From positions 1 to 12,507 of the forward strand of contig JAEZRB010000342.1 of NCBI GenBank assembly GCA_023412975.1: a stretch of 12,507 nucleotides of DNA. The letters are read 5' to 3'. Each line of letters starts with the position of its first letter. The stretch's first letter is position 1. The notes under the pieces are model-generated. The model was not told the DNA's origin. It searched no databases and was given only the letters and a program-made list of their open reading frames with translations. The position numbers and the translations under genes are program-made. Source of the DNA: Bacteroidota bacterium. Lineage in GTDB: Bacteria > Bacteroidota > Bacteroidia > Chitinophagales > Chitinophagaceae. Shown piece after piece: positions 7,127 to 12,507 of the stretch.

Positions 7127-8632
7127 TCAATGTGTGGCCATCTTTATTTCCGCTTCTTTCCCATAACGTATCACGATTTCGGGAATCGCTTTGATATCTT
7201 CTATGGATGTCCGGAAATTAACGATACAACTGCGTAACAGGTATTTTCCTTCCAGGAGGGTGTTGCTGACAAATAACTCACCACCGCGCTGTAGCAGGTT
7301 GAGCAGGTTTGAATTTAATTGATTCAGGTATTCTTCTTTTTGCAATACATCTCCTGGTATTTCATCAGGAACATACCTAAATGTTGTAATACTTAAATCA
7401 CCGGGGAATGATTCCAGGTTTTTATGGTTGCTCAATTCCTGGTAGAGTTGCTGTGCAAGTGAAATGTCATCGCGTATCATACTCTTTATTCCATTGGCTC
7501 CTGCCTGTTGCATCACCATCCACACTTTTAATGCGCGAAATCCTCTTGAGTTCTGCGGTCCCCATTCATAAAAGTTGACCGGTGTTTCATCGCCAACTTT
7601 ATCAAACTGGTAGTATGTCGGATGAAATGAAAATGCATCTGCCAGTAAGTTGGGGTCACGAACCAGCAAACAACCTGCTTCGAGCGGACAATACAACCAT
7701 TTATGCGGATCGATGGCGATGGAATCCGCCTGCTCCAGTCCTGAAAATTTTTCGTTTAACTCGGGCAATGAAGCTGCCAGTCCTCCATAAGCGCCATCAA
7801 TATGGAACCAGGTTTTATGTTTTTGACAAACCTGTGCTATTTCCGCCAGCGGGTCAACCGTTCCAAAACCTACACTACCGGCTGTACCCACGACTGCCAG
7901 CGGAATCATTCCATTTGATTTGTCCAATGCCAGTTGTTTATCGAGTGCTGCAGCATCCATCCTTAAATCCTGGTCAGCCGGTATCCATCGTATAGCCTGC
8001 AAACCCAAGCCAAGCAGGTCCGCAGTTTTTTGCAACCAGGTATGCACCTGGGAGGTGGCATACAATGTAAATTTCAATCCCTGTTCACCAAGACCTTTTT
8101 CACGAATGTCCCAATTCGCCATATTTTTTCGTGCCGCCCAAAGCGCGGCGATATTTGCCATATTACCACCACTCACTAGTATACCTCCGGCATTCCTGCG
8201 ATAACCGATCAGTTCAGATAACCAGCGGATACACTGCAATTCAATTTCAGTGGCTATTGGTGAAAGAATAAACGCGCCACAGTTGGGATTTGTAAGCGAT
8301 GCAATAAAATCGGCCATCGCACCGAGCGGCGCGGGTGAAGAAGTGATATATCCCATGAAACGGGGATGGCCATTGAACAAGGAGTTGTTTGTAAGCAGGG
8401 AAATCGTTTGCTGCACAAGCCAGGCCGGATCGAGTCCATCTTCCGGTAATTGATTCTCGGCACCGATCATTTTTCTGACAGATGATGGTGTGACGCCTTT
8501 GGTTACTTTACCTGCGGGTAATTTATCAATAAAGTGGGCGAGTTCGTCGATCATCGCATGACCCACGCGACGAAATGCTTCGGCTGGCATATCCACGATC
8601 GCCTGCCGGTTTACAGTAGGAAAGGTTTGCAT
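7127..8632 (-). CDS. group II PLP-dependent amino acid decarboxylase
   Basis: This is a 501-residue cytoplasmic enzyme of the aromatic-L-amino-acid/glutamate decarboxylase fold family, which removes CO2 from an amino acid to give an amine. Motifs, numbered from the ATG at 8632, are HPRFMGYI at 89-96, the PLP phosphate-binding stretch SGGNMANI at 154-161, a histidine in TSQVHTW (His197) that would stack on PLP, HIDGAYGG at 277-284 with Asp279 contacting the pyridine nitrogen, and DPHKW at 308-312 with Lys311 forming the Schiff base. A longer open frame begins at a TTG at 8683, but its first 17 residues resemble no part of the family and the ATG at 8632 sits behind an AT-rich leader, so I chose the ATG. 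Substrate is undetermined: tryptophan, tyrosine, DOPA or an aliphatic amino acid are all possible. It lies downstream of the GH43 gene with a likely terminator between them. Confidence 0.9.
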   Translation of the reverse strand: MQTFPTVNRQAIVDMPAEAFRRVGHAMIDELAHFIDKLPAGKVTKGVTPSSVRKMIGAENQLPEDGLDPAWLVQQTISLLTNNSLFNGHPRFMGYITSSPAPLGAMADFIASLTNPNCGAFILSPIATEIELQCIRWLSELIGYRRNAGGILVSGGNMANIAALWAARKNMANWDIREKGLGEQGLKFTLYATSQVHTWLQKTADLLGLGLQAIRWIPADQDLRMDAAALDKQLALDKSNGMIPLAVVGTAGSVGFGTVDPLAEIAQVCQKHKTWFHIDGAYGGLAASLPELNEKFSGLEQADSIAIDPHKWLYCPLEAGCLLVRDPNLLADAFSFHPTYYQFDKVGDETPVNFYEWGPQNSRGFRALKVWMVMQQAGANGIKSMIRDDISLAQQLYQELSNHKNLESFPGDLSITTFRYVPDEIPGDVLQKEEYLNQLNSNLLNLLQRGGELFVSNTLLEGKYLLRSCIVNFRTSIEDIKAIPEIVIRYGKEAEIKMATH

Positions 8633-8650
8633 AAATAAAAAATTGGGGCA

Positions 8651-8684
8651 AGAAGATACGAAAACATGCGGGGCTTCGCTCAAA
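8651..8684 (-). promoter_or_regulatory. candidate promoter of the decarboxylase gene
   Basis: Read on the minus strand, TTTG (8684-8681) is followed after 22 bp by TATCTTCT (8658-8651), an imperfect match to the Bacteroidota pattern of TTTG at -33 and TAnnTTTG at -7 (usual spacing nearer 19-21). It ends 18 bp upstream of the ATG at 8632. The -33 element overlaps the T-run of the preceding gene's terminator. This is pattern matching only. Confidence 0.3.
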
Positions 8685-8716
8685 AAAGTAACCGATAATA
8701 TTTAAACGCTCGGTTA
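8682..8716 (-). terminator. candidate terminator overlapping the GH43 stop codon
   Basis: On the minus strand TAACCGA (8716-8710) pairs with TCGGTTA (8695-8689) around a 14-nt AT-rich loop, followed by one C and six T residues (8687-8682). The first three bases of the 5' arm are the TAA stop of the GH43 gene. The 7-bp stem is modest, but stem plus T6 at the exact gene end supports a real terminator separating the hydrolase from the decarboxylase. Confidence 0.55.
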
Positions 8717-9703
8717 TTCGATCACCCGTTTTTCCACCCCTTCATTGGTAATGACGACTGGTTTGATAAACCCCTTGTCATCAAAATACATCCTGTCAAT
8801 ACAGGTAACCCTGGAATTACCATCAGTTTCGGTGAGTGGGCGGCGGTGATAAACAATATACCATTCATCTTTTCCGGGAATCTGGATTACGGAATGATGG
8901 CCGGCACCGGTAGCAATGTTGGGATCCTGTTTTAATATTTTATCAACCCGCTCGAATGGTCCAAATGGTGAGTCGGCAATCGCATAGGCAACGCTATAGT
9001 TGGGACCGGTCCAGCCGCCTTCCGACCACATGAAATAATATTTTCCATTACGAATAAACATAAACGGCCCTTCAACATAACCTTCCGGTGTGATCTCTTT
9101 GAAAATCTCTCCGTCTTTGAAAGGCTCAAAACCCGTAAAGTCACGGTTGAGTTTGGCAATATTGCAATGACGCCATCCGCCATAGATCAGGTAATGTTGT
9201 CCATCACTGTCCCTGAATACAAACTGGTCGATCGGCTGGGCGCCATTGTGAAATTTGTCGATCAGCGGCTTGCCTAAATGATCTTTAAACGGACCTGCAG
9301 GATTGTCGGCAACAGCCACACCGATACCGCCATATTCTTTGTCGCTTTGAATATCGTTGGCACCAAAAAACAGGAAATATTTCCCCTGGTTTTTTATGAT
9401 CGAAGGCGCCCACATCGCACGCCTGGCCCATTTAATAGAGGAAGTGTCGAGTATCCGGGGATGTTTTGCCCAATTCACCAGGTCCGTAGATGAGAATGCA
9501 TCCATGAAAACTTGTTTGTCGTAGGGAGCTGAGTAAGTAGGATAAATCCAATATTGTTTATCAAAGATGATACCTTCGGGATCGGCATACCAACCCTGAA
9601 AAACGGGGTTGCCCGATTTTTGTATGGACTTCGTGTCTGGTGGCTGTGCGCTTACCAATAAACCTGTGAATAGAAGACAGCATAACAGGAGGGTATATCT
9701 CAT
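8714..9703 (-). CDS. secreted GH43-family glycoside hydrolase
   Basis: The 329-residue protein carries an N-terminal signal peptide (hydrophobic 4-17, likely cut after Ala19 in LLVSA-QPP), so it acts in the periplasm or outside. The rest is a single five-bladed beta-propeller of the GH43 type. The expected acidic triad is visible: Asp41 in WYADPEG (general base), Asp159 in QPIDQFVFRD (pKa modulator) and Glu211 in GYVEGPF (general acid). GAGHHSV at 266-272 provides the histidine that coordinates the central ion in many members. There is no C-terminal beta-sandwich or carbohydrate-binding module. Family members cleave arabinan, xylan or related side chains (arabinanase, beta-xylosidase, arabinofuranosidase); the specificity cannot be read from sequence. 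No susC/susD pair is nearby, so this is not a visible polysaccharide utilisation locus. It is transcribed divergently from the SDR gene. Confidence 0.88.
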   Translation of the reverse strand: MRYTLLLCCLLFTGLLVSAQPPDTKSIQKSGNPVFQGWYADPEGIIFDKQYWIYPTYSAPYDKQVFMDAFSSTDLVNWAKHPRILDTSSIKWARRAMWAPSIIKNQGKYFLFFGANDIQSDKEYGGIGVAVADNPAGPFKDHLGKPLIDKFHNGAQPIDQFVFRDSDGQHYLIYGGWRHCNIAKLNRDFTGFEPFKDGEIFKEITPEGYVEGPFMFIRNGKYYFMWSEGGWTGPNYSVAYAIADSPFGPFERVDKILKQDPNIATGAGHHSVIQIPGKDEWYIVYHRRPLTETDGNSRVTCIDRMYFDDKGFIKPVVITNEGVEKRVIE

Positions 9704-9767
9704 CGCTTTTTATGTCGAATTTACAACATGGATTGGAAGATAATTTCGCTGAACAAATATTAATGAT
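9704..9767. promoter_or_regulatory. 64-bp divergent promoter region (GH43 / SDR)
   Basis: The two flanking genes start outward from this 64-bp AT-rich gap, which must hold both start regions unless promoters lie inside the genes. On the + strand TAATTTCG (9741-9748) is one base off the -7 consensus TAnnTTTG but has no TTTG at the right distance. On the minus strand TATCTTCC (9742-9735) resembles the element before the decarboxylase, and TTTG (9757-9754) is too close (11 bp). No operator-like inverted repeat is evident. Confidence 0.3.
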
Positions 9768-10697
9768 ATGGCAACAGTATTGATTACAGGTGGCACAGGT
9801 TTGATCGGCAGGGCTGTTACAAATGCTTTACTGGAAAAAAACTATAAGGTTATCATTCTTTCACGTAGCAAAACAATTTCCCCTGATCTGAAAGCCCAGG
9901 GCAATATTGATTTTGCAAACTGGGATATTGGTGGCGGAACTATCGATACTGAAGCTATTTTGAAAACAGATTATATCATCCACCTCGCAGGTGCGGGGGT
10001 CGCGGATAAACGATGGACAAGGAAAAGAAAAACTGAGATCCGTGATAGCCGGGTAAAGTCGGGCGAACTGCTGGTTAAAGTATTGCGCGAAACAAAACAT
10101 ATGGTCAAAGCCATAGTCAGTGCTTCTGCGATCGGCTGGTATGGTCCAGATCCCGAGATACCCAATCCTAAACCATTTCGTGAGGACGATCCGGCCGATG
10201 AAGGATTTCTAGGCCGTACATGCCTGGCATGGGAAAAAAGCCTCGAGCCGGTTGAGAAAATGGGCATTCGTTTGATCAGGTTACGCACCGGCATTGTACT
10301 CAGCCCTAATGGCGGTGCATTGAAAGAGTTTGAAAAATCCCTGCGTTTTGGCGTGGCTGCCATACTTGGATCAGGCCGCCAGCGCATCAGCTGGATACAT
10401 ATCGAAGATCTTGTTCGGTTATATACTATGGCCATAGAAAACAACGAGATGCGCGGCTGCTATAATGCCGTAGCTCCTGCACCGGTTTCAAACCGCGAGT
10501 TTATGCTTCATCTCGCCCGTATCAGAAAAGGAAACTTCTTCATACCGATATATGTCCCCAGTTTTTTATTGAAGATCGTACTTGGTGAAATGAGTATTGA
10601 AGTTTTAAAAAGCGCAACCGTAAGTTGTGATAAAGTGCACGACAGCGGTTTCACATTCTTATACCCCTCACTTGAAGCCGCCTTGAGAAATGCCTAA
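9768..10697 (+). CDS. TIGR01777-family SDR epimerase-like protein (YfcH/SDR39U1 type)
   Basis: The 309 residues form an atypical extended short-chain dehydrogenase with an NAD(P)-binding Rossmann fold. The nucleotide loop GGTGLIG is at 8-14. Family-specific motifs follow: LAGAGVADKRW at 73-83, SASAIGWYG at 118-126 (with the Tyr of the SDR active site shifted as in this family), RTGIVLSPNGGAL at 173-185 and SWIHIEDL at 208-215. The C-terminal region from about 257 matches the DUF1731 domain that defines the group (E. coli YfcH, human SDR39U1). The substrate is unknown for the whole family, and a role cannot be inferred from the neighbours, which are unrelated. Length is normal (about 300). The protein has no signal peptide and is cytoplasmic. 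The gene ends 3 bp before a strong palindromic terminator. Confidence 0.93.
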   Translation: MATVLITGGTGLIGRAVTNALLEKNYKVIILSRSKTISPDLKAQGNIDFANWDIGGGTIDTEAILKTDYIIHLAGAGVADKRWTRKRKTEIRDSRVKSGELLVKVLRETKHMVKAIVSASAIGWYGPDPEIPNPKPFREDDPADEGFLGRTCLAWEKSLEPVEKMGIRLIRLRTGIVLSPNGGALKEFEKSLRFGVAAILGSGRQRISWIHIEDLVRLYTMAIENNEMRGCYNAVAPAPVSNREFMLHLARIRKGNFFIPIYVPSFLLKIVLGEMSIEVLKSATVSCDKVHDSGFTFLYPSLEAALRNA

Positions 10698-10700
10698 TAC

Positions 10701-10730
10701 AACAAGCCAGGTTTTTAAACCTGGCTTGTT
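10701..10730. terminator. bidirectional terminator, perfect 30-bp palindrome
   Basis: Arms AACAAGCCAGG (10701-10711) and CCTGGCTTGTT (10720-10730) are exact reverse complements, and the intervening TTTTTAAA extends the symmetry so the whole 30-bp element is a palindrome. It starts 3 bp after the SDR stop. Being symmetric, it can fold on both strands and probably ends the SDR transcript and the convergent M16 transcript, whose stop lies 87 bp away. The T-tracts on either side are short (TTGTTTG on +, TTGTTGTATT on -). Confidence 0.8.
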
Positions 10731-10817
10731 TGAATAACAAAAAAATGTAGGTGTTAATATATCAGTATAAGTTAGCCATGCCAAATTCCTTCATTCCCAC
10801 TTACAAATTCCCTCAAA

Positions 10818-12158
10818 TCAAAAAGCCTTCTTCTCCTCAGGCATCCCCGGCGTCGCTTTTTGGGTATACATCACCGCATCAACTTTTTTCGGATCGCCCT
10901 GGTACACCCAGGTGATATTGCTGATGTATTTTTTAAAGGCGTTATTCAATTGCGTGATCGAGACCTTCTTTATATCATCCTTTATGGTCAAAGCTCTTTT
11001 CCAGTTTCCATACAGTACTTCGCTGTTGGCAAGCGCATTGGCCTGTGCTTCGTTGGTCTCCTGGCGATAATAGATTCCGGTGAGATAGCCGGCTTTTTCA
11101 TTTTTTAATTCTGACTCCTTAAAGCCTTCGTCCTTTATCTGGTCGACCAGCTTCCTGGCTGTTGCGATATATTTGTTGGGTTCAGTCGTTGTCACAGAAA
11201 TGGTGGCATAGGGTGTGGTACCCTGGTTAAACCAGGCCTGTGGTGCATAGGAAAGACCATTCTTCGACCTTATTTCCACGAAATGACGGGTTGCGAAAAT
11301 TCTCATCGCTAATACAAAAGCATTGTAATCTTCCGATCCCGGCATGGGACCACCTGTAATCCCGCGAATATAATTTGTGGCATTATCCCTTTCTTTTGCA
11401 ACAAATGTATTGGACATGGGAACATAAGGTTCCTTTTTAAGTGTATAAGGTTTGCCGGCCGGTACTTTGGCAAGGAATGCCGTTAATTTTTTCTCGAGTT
11501 CTGATTTTTCAATCTCCCCAACGATCACAATCACTATTCTTGATCGGGTGAAAATGGACTCCCAGTATTTTTTTGTCTCTGCCGCTGTTAGCGATTCTAC
11601 ACTCGCAACAGTACCCTGGGGATCTTTGGCATAATCCTTACCGTTGAACGCGGTTTCTCTTGCCATACGATCAATGGCTTCATCGGGCATTGATTCGTTG
11701 GTACGGATAAAATTAACGGCGTCCTGTTTGATGCGATTAAATTCTTTTTCATCAAACCTTGGCTTGAGCAAAGCTTCAGTATACAGAGGCCATACTTTAT
11801 CCAGGTCGTACTTGATGCAATTCAGACTAAAGCTGGCATAATCCATGCCGCTGTATCCACCTACCTGAGCACTTACTTTATCAAGCTTGTCTTTAAATGA
11901 GTTTTTGTCATCAGACATGGTGCCGCATTCCGTAAGCCCTCTTACAGCGAGGTTTTCGATCCCTCCCTTTTCGGCCGGGTAATTTTTTACACCGCCTTTT
12001 ATTATCGTTTGTACCACTACAATTTCATTGCCGCTGGGTTGTACGATCACTTTTACACCATTTATATTCATCTCATAAGGCTTGTCAGACTGTGCCATCA
12101 GGATGACAGGGGTGCAAATTATGGTAAGAATGGCTATATATCGCGTTAGGATTTTCAT
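10818..12158 (-). CDS. exported M16-family peptidase homolog lacking the zinc site
   Basis: The 446-residue protein has a signal peptide (MKILTRYIAIL..., cut probably after Ala22 in ILMA-QSD) followed by two M16 half-domains, at about 30-220 and 225-440. The place of the HxxEH zinc motif is occupied by ENLAVRGL at 68-75: both His are replaced (Asn69, Arg73) and the catalytic Glu by Val72. The distal glutamate pair (EE in active members) is Asn149-Phe150. The C-domain keeps RSKNGLSYA at 297-305, the conserved Arg/Tyr motif that binds substrate. Non-catalytic M16 subunits of this kind work as heterodimers with an active partner, and such a partner gene ends 20 bp upstream. A TTG at 12182 would extend the frame by eight residues; the ATG at 12158 was chosen because it starts a clean signal peptide. 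The protein acts in the periplasm or outer envelope. Substrate unknown. Confidence 0.9.
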   Translation of the reverse strand: MKILTRYIAILTIICTPVILMAQSDKPYEMNINGVKVIVQPSGNEIVVVQTIIKGGVKNYPAEKGGIENLAVRGLTECGTMSDDKNSFKDKLDKVSAQVGGYSGMDYASFSLNCIKYDLDKVWPLYTEALLKPRFDEKEFNRIKQDAVNFIRTNESMPDEAIDRMARETAFNGKDYAKDPQGTVASVESLTAAETKKYWESIFTRSRIVIVIVGEIEKSELEKKLTAFLAKVPAGKPYTLKKEPYVPMSNTFVAKERDNATNYIRGITGGPMPGSEDYNAFVLAMRIFATRHFVEIRSKNGLSYAPQAWFNQGTTPYATISVTTTEPNKYIATARKLVDQIKDEGFKESELKNEKAGYLTGIYYRQETNEAQANALANSEVLYGNWKRALTIKDDIKKVSITQLNNAFKKYISNITWVYQGDPKKVDAVMYTQKATPGMPEEKKAF

Positions 12159-12178
12159 TTTTTTGATTTTAGTAATTA

Positions 12179-12507
12179 TCAAAAAGATTTGACCAGGAAA
12201 AACTCTTCCGGTTTGTATTGTTTCTTCATTTCTTCATTCAGGATCATTCCGGCGACATAAGGTTTGCCTGCAATATATTTTTTGATGTATTGCTGGATAT
12301 CCGCGCGACTTACTTTTTGCAGGTTCTCATCGTAGTCGGTAGCGTAGTCCAGTGAAGTGCTGCACCACCAGTAAGTGATTCCAGAAGCCTGTGATGAGGG
12401 CTTTTCTTCCTTGCGGATCTTATTCCTTATCAGGATCTCTTTTGCGGTCTGTAATTGTTCGTCGCTGAAATAATCATCGTCGGCCCACATACTTATCTGT
12501 TTAAGCA
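12179..12507 (-). CDS. M16-family peptidase, C-terminal part (partial at window edge)
   Basis: The frame is open to the right edge and ends with TGA (12181-12179), so only the last 108 residues are visible. They match the end of the M16 C-terminal domain: a helix with DEQLQTAKEILI, a YWWCSTSLDYATDYDENLQK stretch, then VSRADIQQYIKKYI and a terminal strand (PYVAGMIL) with a short tail. The HxxEH motif would lie far upstream, outside the window. Because the next gene lacks all zinc ligands, this one is the expected catalytic subunit of the pair. It is 20 bp from its neighbour on the same strand, so both are probably made from one transcript and assemble together. Confidence is high for the family and moderate for catalytic status. 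Confidence 0.85.
   Translation of the reverse strand, partial: LKQISMWADDDYFSDEQLQTAKEILIRNKIRKEEKPSSQASGITYWWCSTSLDYATDYDENLQKVSRADIQQYIKKYIAGKPYVAGMILNEEMKKQYKPEEFFLVKSF

Noticed and set aside
7019..7237. 72-residue open frame on the + strand after ftsZ
   Set aside because: It runs through the ftsZ terminator and antisense into the decarboxylase end, with no family features.
8633..8683. 17-residue N-terminal extension of the decarboxylase from a TTG
   Set aside because: The extra segment is not family-like, overlaps the previous gene's terminator T-run, and an ATG with an AT-rich leader follows at 8632.
7127..9703. GH43 and PLP decarboxylase as a two-gene metabolic system
   Set aside because: Their activities are unrelated, one is exported and the other cytoplasmic, and a terminator separates them; same-strand adjacency alone is not evidence of a pathway.
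12159..12182. TTG start for the M16 gene giving a 4-bp overlap with the upstream gene
   Set aside because: The ATG at 12158 starts a standard signal peptide directly; the TTG adds eight residues with no support.
1..12507. CRISPR array, insertion sequence, tRNA or phage remnant
   Set aside because: No regularly spaced repeats, transposase or terminal inverted repeats, tRNA-like folds or phage genes were seen; nearly all sequence is covered by conserved chromosomal genes.

Overview
The window looks like a chromosomal segment of a Bacteroidota bacterium, probably of the Chitinophagaceae type. The reasons are the gene order ftsW-murG-murC-ftsQ-ftsA-ftsZ, which lacks the murB and ddl genes seen between murC and ftsQ in proteobacteria, the absence of clear Shine-Dalgarno sequences with A-rich leaders in their place, and an FtsZ with a very long linker and an extra C-terminal motif. 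The genus assignment is inference; no rRNA or other taxonomic marker lies in the window.

Positions 1-7112 (+ strand) hold the distal part of the division and cell wall (dcw) cluster: the last codons of a probable ftsW, then murG (lipid II synthesis), murC (UDP-MurNAc-L-alanine ligase), ftsQ (divisome bitopic protein), ftsA (membrane anchor of the Z ring) and ftsZ (Z-ring GTPase). Spacing is tight up to ftsQ (3-bp gap, 8-bp overlap, 33-bp gap). It then opens to 78 bp before ftsA and 145 bp before ftsZ, and both gaps contain repeated or structured sequence. A strong terminator follows ftsZ.

Positions 7127-9703 (- strand) hold a secreted GH43-type glycoside hydrolase and, downstream of it, a group II PLP-dependent amino acid decarboxylase. 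A candidate terminator lies between them, so they are probably separate transcription units. Divergent from the hydrolase is an SDR gene of the TIGR01777 (YfcH/SDR39U1) family at 9768-10697, which ends in a near-perfect palindromic terminator shared with the convergent genes that follow.

Positions 10818-12507 (- strand) hold a pair of exported M16 peptidase-family genes. The upstream member is cut off by the window edge and only its C-terminal domain is visible. The downstream member is complete but has lost every zinc-binding residue while keeping the C-terminal Arg/Tyr substrate motif, so it looks like the non-catalytic half of a heterodimeric M16 protease.

Most of the window is ordinary conserved housekeeping sequence. 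I see no mobile element, CRISPR array, RNA gene or clear novel defence or biosynthetic system. The items most worth a second look are the ftsZ leader (a 12-bp repeat at exactly 21-bp period, plus an in-frame mini-ORF resembling the start of ftsZ itself), the FtsZ tail architecture, and the split M16 pair. No gene-free stretch exceeds 300 bases.
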